Shown: one piece after another, positions 23,299 through 34,126 of the stretch | How the letters are laid out: the number at the start of each line of letters is the position of its first letter | Position numbering within the stretch: position 1 is the first letter of the stretch | NCBI GenBank assembly: GCA_020351915.1 | Contig: CP070673.1 | Span: forward strand, 3,650,284-3,694,498 | Length of the DNA stretch: 44,215 bases | Direction: 5' to 3' | DNA from: Deltaproteobacteria bacterium | Lineage (GTDB): Bacteria; Desulfobacterota; DSM-4660; Desulfatiglandales; B25-G16 | Notes under the pieces: generated by a model | What the model saw: the letters and a program-made list of their open reading frames with translations, nothing else | Databases searched by the model: none | Told to the model about the DNA's origin: nothing | Made by a program: the position numbers and the translations under genes

Positions 23299-25023
23299 AT
23301 GGGACAAAAGTTTGATCCTATAACCCTAGAGATACTCTGGCGGAGATTAATTTCCGTAGTGGACGAGGCAGACAGCACTGTTGCGCGGACGGCGTTTTCA
23401 AGCCTGCTGAGGGACGCCCACGACTACACCTGCATGTTTACTGACCGGAAAGGAAGAGAGTTGGCGCAGGGTACATTCGCAACCCCTGGCCAATCTGGGG
23501 CGATGGCACTGGGAATCAAGAATCTCGTTAAGAAGATGCCTTCAGATAGTTACAAGCCCGGGGACGTGTTCATAACGAACGATCCATGGGCTCTGGCCGG
23601 ACATTTGAATGATGTGTGTGTGATGAGCCCCATCTTTCATAAGGAGATATTGACAGCCTTTACTGCCTGCGTTTTCCATCATTCTGACATCGGTGGACGC
23701 GTATCGTCTGACAACCACGATGTGTATGAGGACGGCCTGTTCATACCGCTCGTGAAGCTCTATGAGGCTGATGTTCTCAACGAGGCTGTTATTGAAATGA
23801 TTCGCTGGAACGTTCGCACCCCTGATGAGGTTATCGGCGACATCCGTTCCCAGATAGCAGCAAATCATGTGTGTGCAGAAAAGATATGTCAGATGCTTGA
23901 TGAGTATGGCCTGGATGGCCTGGATGATCTGGCGGACGAGATTATCGGCCGCACGGAGACGAGTATGAGGGAGGCCATTGACAAGGTCCCTGATGGCGTT
24001 TATTTGGCAGAAGGGACTATAGAACAGATGGAGGGCAAGGAGGATGTGGTGGTTAAGGTTGCTGTGGAGGTGAACGGAAGTGACATAGTGGTTGACCTCG
24101 ATGGTTCCTCTCCCCAGGTGGATTGGGGTGGCAATGTTGTGTATAATTTCACCTACGCCTATGTGTTTATGGCTCTCAAAAGCATGTTTGACCCTGACAT
24201 ACCGAACAACGATGGGTGCACAGAGCCCATATCCATGAAGGCACCCGAAGGCACCGTGATCAACTGTGCGTTCCCGGTAGCTGTTGCCGCGCGAATGCAG
24301 ATCGGACATTTTCTTACTGAGATAGTGTACCGGGCATTGGCAGGGGCTGTACCTGATAGAGTTCTTGCGGGAAGTGGTGGTACTCCTGCGACGATGAATG
24401 TGTTTTACGGAAAGAGAAACAACGGAAAGCCGTGGCATTCGGTGATTATTAGGGGCGGAGGTATGGGTGCAAGCTCCATAAATGATGGTGTGTATGATTA
24501 TATATTCCCTGCCAATGGGGCCAATACGCCGATCGAAATATTCGAGAACGACACCCCACTGATTGTGGAAAAGAGGGGGCTTCTTATCGATTCTGGTGGA
24601 CCAGGTAAGATGAAGGGCGGTCTTGGGCGGCAGGTGGTCTTTAGGATCCCTGACGATGAGTATGCCCCTACCCCCCCCGTTAATCTTGGAATTCAGTCCG
24701 GGAGATATCGCTATCCTCCCGAGGGGCTCTTTGGTGGAAAGGATGGATCAAGGGCACAGTTCCTGGTCAATGGTGAGCGTGGAAATCCCTATGGCTTGAC
24801 CCAATTGAGGCCTGGCGATGTGGTTATCATGGATGCTGCGGGTGGTGGTGGATACGGAGACCCACTGGATCGTGCCCCAGAACTGGTGGAAGGTGACGTG
24901 GCCGAAGGATACGTGAGCGTAAAGGGCGCTCAGGAAAACTACGGTGTCGTGATCGATCCTGACACCATGAAGGTTGATACGGATGCCACTAGGAAATTGC
25001 GGGAGTCTCTAAAGCAGGCATGA
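23299..25023 (+). CDS. hyuB: hydantoinase/oxoprolinase family protein, subunit B
   Basis: The 574-residue protein is a typical hydantoinase B: FDPITLEILWRRLISVVDEA at the start, then AQGTFATPGQSGAMALG, NDPWALAGHLNDVCV, FHHSDIGGR and the glycine-rich end DAAGGGGYGDPLDR. With subunit A it forms the ATP-dependent hydrolase or carboxylase core; the H-x-x-D metal-type residues in HHSDIGG are present. Start: ATG at 23299 after AGGAG nine bases upstream, in preference to the in-frame upstream codon at 23260, which lies inside the inverted repeat. No third carboxylase subunit is nearby. Confidence 0.9.
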   Translation: MGQKFDPITLEILWRRLISVVDEADSTVARTAFSSLLRDAHDYTCMFTDRKGRELAQGTFATPGQSGAMALGIKNLVKKMPSDSYKPGDVFITNDPWALAGHLNDVCVMSPIFHKEILTAFTACVFHHSDIGGRVSSDNHDVYEDGLFIPLVKLYEADVLNEAVIEMIRWNVRTPDEVIGDIRSQIAANHVCAEKICQMLDEYGLDGLDDLADEIIGRTETSMREAIDKVPDGVYLAEGTIEQMEGKEDVVVKVAVEVNGSDIVVDLDGSSPQVDWGGNVVYNFTYAYVFMALKSMFDPDIPNNDGCTEPISMKAPEGTVINCAFPVAVAARMQIGHFLTEIVYRALAGAVPDRVLAGSGGTPATMNVFYGKRNNGKPWHSVIIRGGGMGASSINDGVYDYIFPANGANTPIEIFENDTPLIVEKRGLLIDSGGPGKMKGGLGRQVVFRIPDDEYAPTPPVNLGIQSGRYRYPPEGLFGGKDGSRAQFLVNGERGNPYGLTQLRPGDVVIMDAAGGGGYGDPLDRAPELVEGDVAEGYVSVKGAQENYGVVIDPDTMKVDTDATRKLRESLKQA

Positions 25024-25180
25024 CCGGGGCAAGAGGGTTCGGCACCAGGGCTCAAAATGGTGAGACCATCTCTCCTCCAATAGATTCCAGTCTATCAAAT
25101 CTATCTTTTCAGCTTCCCTCGCAGCAGCGGGGAAGAACAATACAGAATCAACCGAAAAAGCGTGAGGTGCAGTGTTTTCC

Positions 25181-26458
25181 TTATCGGGAGATTCTTCTAA
25201 TATTCTCTTGTATCGCCACGCCAAACTCCAAGCACTTGACCTCCTGAGCGCCTTCAATTTGCCGGGCAAGGTCATAGGTGACCGTTCTCTGGGCGAAGGT
25301 TTGAGTGAGCGCCTTGATAATCAGCTCAGCGGCTTCAACCCACCCCATGAAGCGAAACATCTCTACACCGGACAGAATGAGAGAGCTGGGATTCACCCTG
25401 TCTTGGCCCGCGTATTTGGGTGCCGAGCCGTGGGTGGCCTCGAAAAGGGCGCAACGATCTCCGATATTTGCGCCCGGTGCCATTCCCAGACCGCCCACCT
25501 GGGCTGCCGCCGCATCGGATAGGTAATCGCCGTTCAGGTTGGGTGTGGCTATCACCCCGAATTCTTCGGGTCGCAATAGTAACTGCTGGAACATGGCATC
25601 TGCGATCCGGTCCTTTATGACGATTACGGCGGGCTGGATTTGACCGTTAAACTTCTCGTATAGTTCCACTTCGGTTATTGTTTGTTCGGGGAACTCCCCC
25701 CGCGCGACCTGATAGCCCCAATCGCGAAACGCACCTTCTGTGTACTTCATGATATTGCCTTTATGAACGAGGGTTACGCTCGGATAGCCGTTCTCCAATG
25801 CATATTGAATTGCCCGGCGGACGAGGCGATTAGAGTTGAACTCGCTCATCGTTTTGACCCCGACCGCGCTTTCAAGGGAGACCAACTGGCTGCCAGAGTC
25901 TTTCAGTTTTTTGTTAATCACTGCGAGCACCTCTATGGCATCCCGCGACCCTGCCTCCCACTCTATCCCGGCATACACGTCCTCCGTATTTTCCCGAAAG
26001 ATCACGACGTCAACCTTCTCGGGATGGACAACGGGCGCGGGCACGCCGGGGAAATAGCGTACCGGCCGCACACAGGCATACAGATCCAATCGCTGCCTCA
26101 ACGCCACATTGAGCGAGCGGAAACCACCGGCCACAGGCGTTGTCAGGGGGCCTTTGATAGCGACCCCATACCGGGCGATATCCTCAAAGGTCTGCTCGGG
26201 CAAGGGGTTGTCTGGCCCGTAGACCCTTTGAGCCTTCTCTCCAGCCAGCAATTCATGCCAGATGATAGAGCGTTTTCCCCCATAGGCATGATAGACTGCC
26301 ACGTCAAACACGGGCTGAGCAGCAGCCCAGATATCCGGTCCAGTCCCGTCACCCTCGATATAGGGAATGATGGGATTCTCCGGCACCACAGGCCGCCCAT
26401 CAGCGTCCCACTCTATTATTTTACCGGCCTTTTCGGCCTCGTTCATCTCACTCGTCAT
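25181..26458 (-). CDS. icd: NADP-type isocitrate dehydrogenase
   Basis: The 425-residue protein converts isocitrate to 2-oxoglutarate and CO2. It matches the E. coli-type enzyme closely by eye: [14 protein letters not shown] (substrate-binding Ser and Args), [14 protein letters not shown], and [15 protein letters not shown]. The [10 protein letters not shown] segment and the later VTYD...R are NADP-preferring features in this family. It starts at ATG 26458 after GGGAG, 47 bases downstream of the aconitase stop, so the two TCA enzymes are co-transcribed. Its end faces hyuB across a 157-base gap in which I saw no strong terminator. Confidence 0.95.
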   Translation of the reverse strand: MTSEMNEAEKAGKIIEWDADGRPVVPENPIIPYIEGDGTGPDIWAAAQPVFDVAVYHAYGGKRSIIWHELLAGEKAQRVYGPDNPLPEQTFEDIARYGVAIKGPLTTPVAGGFRSLNVALRQRLDLYACVRPVRYFPGVPAPVVHPEKVDVVIFRENTEDVYAGIEWEAGSRDAIEVLAVINKKLKDSGSQLVSLESAVGVKTMSEFNSNRLVRRAIQYALENGYPSVTLVHKGNIMKYTEGAFRDWGYQVARGEFPEQTITEVELYEKFNGQIQPAVIVIKDRIADAMFQQLLLRPEEFGVIATPNLNGDYLSDAAAAQVGGLGMAPGANIGDRCALFEATHGSAPKYAGQDRVNPSSLILSGVEMFRFMGWVEAAELIIKALTQTFAQRTVTYDLARQIEGAQEVKCLEFGVAIQENIRRISR

Positions 26459-26505
26459 ATCATTTCTCCCGCAGTATAGTATGCTCTCAGTTTCTCTCCC
26501 AGACC

Positions 26506-28461
26506 CTATTCCCTTGATGATTGATCGTCCACCGCCAGTTTCCGGCGGTGAAAATTCAGGCGTCCACCTGCCAGGAGGATATTCCGTTCCTGCTTCGAAA
26601 GGTCTAGCTTGCCTTCACACGTAAGGGCCTTGCTCCTGACCCTGACGACCACAGAATCCCTTTCGGTCAATGCCGCATGGAGATCGGAGATCTCGATATC
26701 ATCACCCTCCGTTATTTGGCCGCAGCCTTCATCTCCGATCAAGAGCGGCAGAACACCGAAATTGATAAGGTTGGCCCGGTGAAGACGGGCAAAGGACTTT
26801 GCCAGTACTGCGCGGACCCCGAGGTACCGTGGCGCCAGGGCGGCGTGTTCGCGGCTCGAACCTTGGCCGTAATTCTCTCCTCCCAGAATGGCCACACCGG
26901 CTGCTGTTTTGGCCTTCTCCGCGAAGCCAGGGGATATCGAGGCGAAAACGAATTGCGAGACAGCGGGAAGATTAGACCTAAGCGGCAGCACCTTCGCTCC
27001 TCCCGGCAGAATATCATCGGTCGTAATATTGTCTCTTACCTTCAGCAACACTTTGAGATTCAGCGTATCTGGCATTGACCCCAACTCCGGCAGAGGCTTG
27101 ATATTGGGACCCATGCGTATAATAACCTCTTCCGGATGAGCAGGCGGAGGAATAATCATCGAATCATCTACAAGGAAGTTTTCCGGACTCTCCACTGTGG
27201 GCGGGGTTCCTATTTCACTTGGATGAACAAGGCGGCCGGTTAATGCTGCGGCCGCAGCTACCTGTGGACCGGCCAGGTAAACCTTTGCGTCTGGTGTGCC
27301 GCTTCGGCCTGGAAAATTCCGATTGAACGTACGCACACTGACTCCACTAGAGGGAGGTGCCTGACCCATGCCGATGCAGGGTCCGCAGGCCACCTCTAAT
27401 ATCCGTGCCCCCGCATCAATCATATCTGCCAGACTGCCGTCTTTAGCCAGCATGGATAATACCTGTCGGGATCCGGGTGCAATTATTAGGCTGACTTGAG
27501 GATGCACCTTTTTGCCCCGCAGAAGCTCGGCTGCCAGTTTGAGATCACGGTAGGATGAGTTGGTGCAGCTGCCGATTGCTACCTGATTGATTTTTACACG
27601 GGATAGCGTATGCGCCGGTTTGACGGCGTCTGGGCTGGGGGGACAAGCCACTAGAGGCTCCAGATGAGAAAGGTCAATCTCGATTACCTCGTCATACTCT
27701 GCTCCTTCACGCGCATGGATAGGGGTCCAGTTTTCTTCCCTTTTCTGGGCGGTGAGAAACTGCTTGGTCACCTCGTCTGAGGGAAAAAGAGATGTCCAGG
27801 CTCCTATTTCAGCCCCCATGTTGGTGATTGTTGCCCTCTCTGGCACGCTCAGACTTTTGACTGCTGGACCACCGTACTCAATGATCTTTCCAAGGCCGCC
27901 CCTGACGGTAAGCCTTTCTAGAAGGTGAAGAATCACATCCTTTGCTCCCACCCAAGGCCGCAGTTCTCCGGTTAAATGTATCAGGGTAACCCGGGGCACC
28001 GGCATGAAAAACGAGTCTCCAGCCATAGCAAGGGCTACGTCCATGCCTCCAGCCCCCATTGCCAGCATGCCGAGTCCTCCTGCTGTGGGCGTGTGACTAT
28101 CTGATCCCAGAAGCGTCTGTCCGGGCATGCCAAAACGCTCCAGATGCACCTGATGGCAAATACCATTGCCCGGGCGAGAGAAGTAGGCTCCGTAGCGAGC
28201 TGCTGCGGACTGCAGGAAAAGATGATCATCCGCATTCTCGAAGCCTGTCTGCAAGGTGTTGTGATCCACGTATGAGACCGAGAGATCCGTTTGTATGCGG
28301 TCAGTCCCCAATGACATGAACTCCAGATAAACGAGGGTGCCGGTCGCATCCTGGGTAAGGGTCTGGTCAATCCGAATGCCAATCTCTGTCCCTGCAACTA
28401 ACTTACCCTCGGTTAGATGCTCAGCTAGAATTTGCCCAGCGATATGATCTTTATACGCCAT
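26506..28461 (-). CDS. acn: aconitate hydratase
   Basis: The 651-residue protein isomerises citrate to isocitrate. The three [4Fe-4S] ligands are present in [13 protein letters not shown] and [11 protein letters not shown], with the substrate-binding FPGRSG and the C-terminal swivel-domain [11 protein letters not shown] and [13 protein letters not shown]. The length and domain order fit the shorter monomeric bacterial/mitochondrial-like type rather than the roughly 890-residue AcnA. The ATG at 28461 is preferred to the one at 28515, since AGGGG precedes it and homology begins at [10 protein letters not shown]. The gene is divergent from citrate synthase. Confidence 0.94.
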   Translation of the reverse strand: MAYKDHIAGQILAEHLTEGKLVAGTEIGIRIDQTLTQDATGTLVYLEFMSLGTDRIQTDLSVSYVDHNTLQTGFENADDHLFLQSAAARYGAYFSRPGNGICHQVHLERFGMPGQTLLGSDSHTPTAGGLGMLAMGAGGMDVALAMAGDSFFMPVPRVTLIHLTGELRPWVGAKDVILHLLERLTVRGGLGKIIEYGGPAVKSLSVPERATITNMGAEIGAWTSLFPSDEVTKQFLTAQKREENWTPIHAREGAEYDEVIEIDLSHLEPLVACPPSPDAVKPAHTLSRVKINQVAIGSCTNSSYRDLKLAAELLRGKKVHPQVSLIIAPGSRQVLSMLAKDGSLADMIDAGARILEVACGPCIGMGQAPPSSGVSVRTFNRNFPGRSGTPDAKVYLAGPQVAAAAALTGRLVHPSEIGTPPTVESPENFLVDDSMIIPPPAHPEEVIIRMGPNIKPLPELGSMPDTLNLKVLLKVRDNITTDDILPGGAKVLPLRSNLPAVSQFVFASISPGFAEKAKTAAGVAILGGENYGQGSSREHAALAPRYLGVRAVLAKSFARLHRANLINFGVLPLLIGDEGCGQITEGDDIEISDLHAALTERDSVVVRVRSKALTCEGKLDLSKQERNILLAGGRLNFHRRKLAVDDQSSRE

Positions 28462-28838
28462 TTCATTTCCCCTTTTTCCCCATGTCCAAAAGGAAGACAA
28501 TAAGGACGATTGCAATAGCTAATAATCTTATAAATAGTTGGGTATGCCGTTAAGCATCAGTCAATTCGAGCCAGTAAAATCAGCACGTTCGAGTCACAAC
28601 TAAGTGAGCCACAAATGGATAGAGTCAATCACACCCACATTTCCAAAAGGCTCGTACAGAATAAAGGTTGATGGGGGAAAGGTTTATCCTGCATCCAAAA
28701 CCCTACTGTTTTTTTCATATTATTCTCCGAAAAGCAAAAAGATTTTGATTGAAATGGGATGGACGCATTGTTTTTGTAGCTAGTGCGGAGCAATTCTGTT
28801 ATAAACACAAACCTTAATTCAAAGGAAAGGGGCCGGAA
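28462..28838. other. divergent regulatory region between aconitase and citrate synthase
   Basis: This gap should hold the promoters for both TCA transcription units. It is A/T-rich, with TATAAA at 28800-28805 as a possible -10 box for citrate synthase but no good -35 partner. No operator palindrome was identified. Confidence 0.45.
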
Positions 28839-30128
28839 ATGGAAAAGATCGCCAAACTGATTGTTGACGGAACGACCTATGAATTACCTATTGTGACAGG
28901 ATCTGAGGGGGAAAAGGCTATTGACATTTCCAGTCTCCGTGAGGAGACTGGTCTCATCACCCTTGATCCAGGCTTTGCGAACACCGGGAGTTGCCAGAGC
29001 AGCATCACTTTTATGGACGGGGAAAAGGGCATTTTGCGGTACCGGGGGATTCCGGTGGAACAGCTGGCAGAGCATTCGAGATTTGTGGAGACCGTGTACC
29101 TATTAATCAATGGTGACCTGCCCACCGGGGAAGAGCTGGATCGCTTTTCTGCCCTGCTGAATGACCATTCCCTCGTACATGAGGATATGCGTGCCTTTTT
29201 TGAAAACTATCCCAGAGGAACCCATCCTATGGGAATTCTCTCGTCCATGGTAAATGCGTTAAGGGCATTTTATCCCGAAATCCCTGAGCGGACCGAGGAA
29301 GAAGAGATAAATAAAACCGTTGCTAGACTCCTGTCCAAGGTAAGGACCTTGGCTGCCATGTCCTACAGGATCTCCAGGGGCCATAAGGTAGTATACCCAA
29401 GGCATGACCTGCTGTACTGTGCCAACTTTTTGAATATGATGTTTGATTCTCCTGTCAAACCCTATGTATTCGACGATGATGTGGTAAAGGCCCTTAATGT
29501 CTTCTGGATCCTCCATGCTGACCACGAACAGAATAGTTCTACAGCAGCTGTTCGATTGGTGGGAAGCTCTCGCGTCAATCTTTATGCAGCCATTTCTGCA
29601 GGGATAGCCGCCCTGTGGGGTCCTTTGCACGGAGGGGCCAATCAGGCCGTTGTGGAGATGCTGCAAGAAATATATAACTGTGGTGGTGATCTGAGCCCTT
29701 TTTTGACCAAGGCAAAAGATAAGAATGATCCCTTCCGTTTAATGGGCTTTGGTCACAGGGTTTACAAGACTTATGACCCGCGAGCCCGCATCATGAAAAG
29801 AATGTGCGATAAGGTCTTGAAAAAGCTGAAGCGGAAGGATCCCCTCCTCGATATTGCGAAGAAATTGGAAGAGATTGCTTTGAAAGACCCCTATTTTATT
29901 GAACACCATCTCTATCCGAATGTGGACTTTTACAGCGGGATCGTTCTGCGGTCTATAGGTATCCCATTGAACATGTTTCCGGTCATGTTCGCCATTGGGC
30001 GCCTTCCTGGGTGGATCAGCCAGTGGAAGGAGAGTCACGAGGATCCCAACTGGAAGCTCCACCGTCCTCGTCAGGTCTACACAGGGCGAAAAGAAAGGGA
30101 TTACGTACCGATAGAAAAGAGAGGCTAA
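28839..30128 (+). CDS. gltA: citrate synthase
   Basis: The 429-residue protein condenses acetyl-CoA and oxaloacetate. It has the type II (GltA-like) layout: a beta-rich N-terminal extension, then FRYRGIP-type LRYRGIPVEQLA. HADHEQNSSTA and GPLHGGANQAV carry the first catalytic His, GFGHRVYK the second, and NVDFYSG the catalytic Asp. AAAGGAAAGGGG lies before the ATG. Together with the divergent aconitase-IDH pair it completes the oxidative branch from acetyl-CoA to 2-oxoglutarate, consistent with acetyl-CoA oxidation or glutamate supply. Confidence 0.96.
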   Translation: MEKIAKLIVDGTTYELPIVTGSEGEKAIDISSLREETGLITLDPGFANTGSCQSSITFMDGEKGILRYRGIPVEQLAEHSRFVETVYLLINGDLPTGEELDRFSALLNDHSLVHEDMRAFFENYPRGTHPMGILSSMVNALRAFYPEIPERTEEEEINKTVARLLSKVRTLAAMSYRISRGHKVVYPRHDLLYCANFLNMMFDSPVKPYVFDDDVVKALNVFWILHADHEQNSSTAAVRLVGSSRVNLYAAISAGIAALWGPLHGGANQAVVEMLQEIYNCGGDLSPFLTKAKDKNDPFRLMGFGHRVYKTYDPRARIMKRMCDKVLKKLKRKDPLLDIAKKLEEIALKDPYFIEHHLYPNVDFYSGIVLRSIGIPLNMFPVMFAIGRLPGWISQWKESHEDPNWKLHRPRQVYTGRKERDYVPIEKRG

Positions 30129-30348
30129 GGGCTCGAAAAAGGACCTCAGTAGCGAAAATGTCGGCCTCCCGATTCATCAAGATACCACAAAGGCCCGTGA
30201 GGGTGCATGAAAAGACTACGAGCGTCTTTCAAGAGGATTCGTTCAGGCTGGTTTTCTCCGGTGCGGCCCAGCTATGTCCAAGGTTAGGGCCAGGAGCTAC
30301 TATTTCTAAGTCAAGTCTGTTGCGTTTCACCCCAGGGCCTTGGTTTTC

Positions 30349-32670
30349 TTACTTCTTCCCCCTTAATGCCTCCACAATCTTCTCGGGGGTAATGGGGAGG
30401 CTCTTTATCCTGACGCCGATGGCATCATAAATAGCATTTGCAATAGCCGGGGCCGATGGAACACAGCCCGGTTCTCCGATACCCTTGGCGCCATACGGTC
30501 CATCCTGATCCATCGTTTCCACAATAACAGGCTCGACCGGTATCACGTCCTTGGCGGTAAGTATCTTGTAGTCTCTGAAGTTAGCATTCATCACCTTTCC
30601 CTTTTCCAAGATCAGCTGTTCGGTTAGGGCATATCCTGTACCCATGGCCGCTGCCCCATAGATCTGTCCTTCCAGAAGCATTGGATTGATGGCCCGCCCC
30701 ACATCATGGGCTGCTATGTATTTGATGATTTTCACCTTGCCAGTCTTCTTATCTACCTCGACTTCCACTCCGTGTGTCCCATATGCGTAAGTCTTGGAGA
30801 GGTTCCCCTTGAATTCCCGGTCTAGGTTCTCGTTGTCGGGGTCGTAGAAGTGCTCAGCCATAATCATGGTTCCGCCCTGGCTGTAATGTGCCCCGCGGAG
30901 AATCTTTCCGAGGGCGACCTTCTTTTCAGTATCCTTAACGGAGTAAACCATTCGGTCGTTGATAGTGAGGTTTGCAGGGTCTTCGTCCAGCTTGGTTTCG
31001 TGCTTATTCCCCTCTTTGTCCTTCCATCGATCTACGTATCCAGCGGCGATTTTCAGCATCTGTTCTTTTACCTTTCGCGCCGCCATCACGGCGGAGTTCC
31101 CTGCCACAAAGGTGGTCCGGCTCGCATGTACACCCACGTCCCAGGGGCAGACATCAGTATCGTTGTTGATAATATTGACATCCTCAGGCAAGACACCGAT
31201 TTCATCGGCCACCATCTGGGCGATAACCGTTTCTGCCCCTTGTCCGATATCGGTGGCTCCAGTAAATACGCTCACCGTTCCAAAGTCATCAACCTTGACA
31301 ATGGTCCCACATCCATCCGATTTGTAAACCCTGGCGCCCCCGCCCACATGAATAAGGGAGGCCATTCCGATACCTCTGCCTTCGATTCTGCCGCCCTTCA
31401 TTCGATTCTCCCAGTCGAGTCTCTTACCCACCTCCTGGATACACTCCTTCAGGCCGCACGTCGTAATCTTGAATCGCTGAGGTGTGATTTCTCCCGGCTC
31501 ATTCGCGTTGATGAGTCGGAACTCCATGGGATCGATTCCGGCCTCATAAGCAAGCCGATCGATGTTAGAGTCAATGGCAAAGGTGGCCTGGGGGTTGCCA
31601 TACCCTCTCATAGCCTGAGACCAAGTGTTGTTGGTATAGACACACTTGGCTTCATAGCGGACATTCGGCACCTTATAAAGGGAAGATATAGGCATCATCA
31701 TGACCGAAGGCGTGGTTGCTCCCCAGGATGTGTAGGCGCCATTGTCGAGGATCATGGAAACATCTCTGAAGGTAAGCTTTCCGTTTTGATCGCATCCTTG
31801 AGCAATGTCGACAATGGCTGGCTGCCTCGTTGATGTGTAGCGGAATTCCTCCTCGCGACTGTGCAAAATCTTCACCGGTTTACGTGTCATGTAGGCCAGC
31901 AGGATGGCAATATATTCAAAGGCGTATGTGTCGAGCTTACTGCCAAATCCTCCGGCAATAGTGGTCTTGATCACGCGTGCTTTGCTCCCCTTGAGCCCCA
32001 TTGCCCGCAAGGCGTCGTTAAAATCCCTTTGGGCAAGGTAAGGGATTTGGGTATTTCGATATACGGTCAGGTTGTTTCTCAGGTCGAAATCAGCAACGAC
32101 CCCTTCCGTTCCCATACAGCAATGGGTAACCCAGGTTAACTCAAAGCGATCCTCTGCCACAAAGGCAGAATCCCTTCTGGCTTGCTCCACATCTCCATCC
32201 ACCAGTTTCCATGGAAGCCTGAGAACATTGCCCTTGTTCTCCTCATGAACCAGAGGGGAATCTTCTTTCATGGCCTCCAGCGGGTCGAAGACCCCAGGCA
32301 AAGGTTCATATTCAACCTCGATCAAGTTGATGGCCTCTTCGGCGATCTCGGGATCAATAGCGGCCACAGCAGCAACCTCATCGCGGTATGACCTGACCTT
32401 TCCCGCTTTCAGGGCTGCCTGGTCTTTCATAAATCCAAAGCGCACCTCTGGAACATCTTCAGCTGTAATGACGGCGCGGACCCCCATGAGATTCTTTGCC
32501 TTTGATGTATCAATACGAATGATCTTAGCATGGGGGTATTTACTCCGCAGGATCTTTCCGTAGAGCATCCCCGGCACCTTGAGATCCTGAATGTACACAG
32601 CTCTTCCTGTTACTTTGTCAGCAGCATCCAGCTTGGGAACCCTCTTTCCAACACTACCTATTACGTCCAT
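30349..32670 (-). CDS. xanthine-dehydrogenase-family molybdopterin subunit
   Basis: The 773-residue catalytic subunit binds Mo-molybdopterin cytosine dinucleotide. Motifs in order: GKRVPKLDAADKVTG at the start, IAGGFGSKLD, QAMRGYGNPQA, DIGQGAETV, and near the end GAKGIGEPG with the catalytic Glu. The enzyme hydroxylates or dehydroxylates an aromatic, heterocyclic or CoA-bound substrate using water. GGAGG five bases before the ATG at 32670 sets the start, which lies 12 bases inside the longest frame. It is the last gene of a three-subunit set (FAD, 2[2Fe-2S], Mo), so the enzyme is complete. 4-Hydroxybenzoyl-CoA reductase is a relative, but the FAD subunit argues against that identity. Confidence 0.92.
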   Translation of the reverse strand: MDVIGSVGKRVPKLDAADKVTGRAVYIQDLKVPGMLYGKILRSKYPHAKIIRIDTSKAKNLMGVRAVITAEDVPEVRFGFMKDQAALKAGKVRSYRDEVAAVAAIDPEIAEEAINLIEVEYEPLPGVFDPLEAMKEDSPLVHEENKGNVLRLPWKLVDGDVEQARRDSAFVAEDRFELTWVTHCCMGTEGVVADFDLRNNLTVYRNTQIPYLAQRDFNDALRAMGLKGSKARVIKTTIAGGFGSKLDTYAFEYIAILLAYMTRKPVKILHSREEEFRYTSTRQPAIVDIAQGCDQNGKLTFRDVSMILDNGAYTSWGATTPSVMMMPISSLYKVPNVRYEAKCVYTNNTWSQAMRGYGNPQATFAIDSNIDRLAYEAGIDPMEFRLINANEPGEITPQRFKITTCGLKECIQEVGKRLDWENRMKGGRIEGRGIGMASLIHVGGGARVYKSDGCGTIVKVDDFGTVSVFTGATDIGQGAETVIAQMVADEIGVLPEDVNIINNDTDVCPWDVGVHASRTTFVAGNSAVMAARKVKEQMLKIAAGYVDRWKDKEGNKHETKLDEDPANLTINDRMVYSVKDTEKKVALGKILRGAHYSQGGTMIMAEHFYDPDNENLDREFKGNLSKTYAYGTHGVEVEVDKKTGKVKIIKYIAAHDVGRAINPMLLEGQIYGAAAMGTGYALTEQLILEKGKVMNANFRDYKILTAKDVIPVEPVIVETMDQDGPYGAKGIGEPGCVPSAPAIANAIYDAIGVRIKSLPITPEKIVEALRGKK

Positions 32671-32718
32671 GGTGACCTCCATGATTGTCTAATCGGTTGT
32701 TGGCGGCATGACCTATCC

Positions 32719-33189
32719 CTAGGCAGGGGTTTGAATTGCAGCCTTGATTGCCTCAATAATCTGTGCATAACCGGTGCAGCGGCAGATGTTTCCAGCAAGG
32801 GCGTGGCGAATCTCGTCTTCGGTTGGATTGGGATTCTCATCCAAGAGGCCCTTGGCAGCCATGATCATGCCAGGCGTACAGTATCCACACTGCACACCCC
32901 CGTGCTCGATAAAGGCCCTCTGCAAGGGGTGAAGCTCACCAGCCGGTTTGGCCAGCCCCTCGATGGTGGTAACCGTAGTGCCCTGGATCTCCATCACCGG
33001 GAAAATACATGAATTGATCGTCTTGCCGTTGACCAGAACGGTGCAGGCACCGCATTCTCCTGACTCACACCCTGACTTGGTGCCGGTTAGCTCAAGACGT
33101 TCTCTGAGAAGGTAGAGGAGCGTCCAGTGAGGCTCTACTTCGAGCTCCATCTGGTCTCCATTCAACACAAAAGAGATAACCTGTTTCAT
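32719..33189 (-). CDS. 2x[2Fe-2S] subunit of the molybdenum hydroxylase
   Basis: The 156-residue electron-transfer subunit has a plant-ferredoxin-type cluster (C41, C46, C49, C61 in GCESGECGACTV...C) and a second helical cluster (C101, C104, C136, C138 in CGYCTPG...CRCTGY). Both full cysteine sets are present. It passes electrons from Mo to FAD. The ATG at 33189 has GGAGG eight bases upstream; the GTG at 33198 would begin too close to it. A 19-base gap follows the FAD-subunit gene. Confidence 0.95.
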   Translation of the reverse strand: MKQVISFVLNGDQMELEVEPHWTLLYLLRERLELTGTKSGCESGECGACTVLVNGKTINSCIFPVMEIQGTTVTTIEGLAKPAGELHPLQRAFIEHGGVQCGYCTPGMIMAAKGLLDENPNPTEDEIRHALAGNICRCTGYAQIIEAIKAAIQTPA

Positions 33190-33208
33190 CACGAACACCT
33201 CCGGTTAA

Positions 33209-34078
33209 TTACCGTGCCCTTTCCATCGCTACCCTTGCCATTCTCTGAACGAGTACCTCTACCATGTCCTTGCGGTACCAGGCCTTTCCGCGTATGCTGT
33301 CCCTGGCCTTGCATTCGTTGGCGGCTGCCTTTCCGGCCTTTTCGAGCACCTCATCGTCCACCTTCTTCCCTTTGAGGATGGCCTCGGCTTTTTTTGCCCT
33401 CATGGGCGTTGGGGCCAAAACGCCGAGGCCGATTCTCGCTTCGGTGCAGGTTTGCATGTCGGTACCTAGAGAGATTTGAACGGCCACACCCAAAATCGGC
33501 AATTCCATGGCCGCCCTTCTGGTGTGCTTCCAGTAGGCTCCACCCGTACGGGGGGGGAGTTTCGGAATCACCAACTCCAGGAGGATTTCCTCTCTCTCCA
33601 AGAGGGTTTGCCTAGGGCCGGTAAAAAAGTCTTCGAGGGCCATGGCTCTCTCCCCTTTGGGCCCTCTGATCCGGACATGAGCTCCCAGGGTGATGAGTGG
33701 AATTGCACCATCAGCTGATGGCACCGCATTGACAATATTTCCACCAATGGTTGCCACATTTCGAATCTGAACAGAACCGATGTTCTCGACGGCGTCAATA
33801 AGAATAGGGAACTCCTTTCTGATGACCGGAGAGAGCTCAAGCATTCGATGGGTAACCAGAGCGCCGATTTTGAGTTCCCCCTTTTCGTAAACAATGTGGT
33901 CGAGGCCCTCACGTAGGTGTCTTAGGGAGATCAGGCATTGGGGACTGATCTTACCCTCCTTGATTTCGACCATGACATCGGTCCCGCCGGCTATATATCG
34001 TGCCCGCTCTCCATAGCTCGCGCAAAGGGAGATGGCTTCGTCAAGGGAACTAGGCGTCAGGTAATCGAACTTGTTCAC
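33209..34078 (-). CDS. FAD-binding subunit of the molybdenum hydroxylase
   Basis: The 289-residue subunit has the CoxM-type FAD-binding fold with both flavin motifs, YIAGGTDVM (about 28-36) and IGSVQIRNVATIGGNI (about 100-115). It is shorter than HcrB of 4-hydroxybenzoyl-CoA reductase and lacks the four-Cys [4Fe-4S] insertion characteristic of that protein; only scattered cysteines are seen. The enzyme is therefore more likely an oxidising hydroxylase that delivers electrons to an acceptor, by family knowledge. The gene starts 49 bases after the CoA-ligase-like gene ends. Confidence 0.93.
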   Translation of the reverse strand: MNKFDYLTPSSLDEAISLCASYGERARYIAGGTDVMVEIKEGKISPQCLISLRHLREGLDHIVYEKGELKIGALVTHRMLELSPVIRKEFPILIDAVENIGSVQIRNVATIGGNIVNAVPSADGAIPLITLGAHVRIRGPKGERAMALEDFFTGPRQTLLEREEILLELVIPKLPPRTGGAYWKHTRRAAMELPILGVAVQISLGTDMQTCTEARIGLGVLAPTPMRAKKAEAILKGKKVDDEVLEKAGKAAANECKARDSIRGKAWYRKDMVEVLVQRMARVAMERAR

Positions 34079-34126
34079 GGTAACGCTCCTTCCTGGTTTG
34101 GGTTGCCTGCTCGAATCGGCATTGCA

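Noticed and set aside
23542-24438. 298-codon minus-strand open frame inside hyuB
   Set aside because: It is antisense to a well-conserved gene, with low-complexity His/Ile-rich sequence and no ribosome site; an antisense shadow.
30850-31833. 327-codon plus-strand open frame inside the Mo-hydroxylase large subunit
   Set aside because: Antisense shadow of a gene with strong motifs along its whole length.
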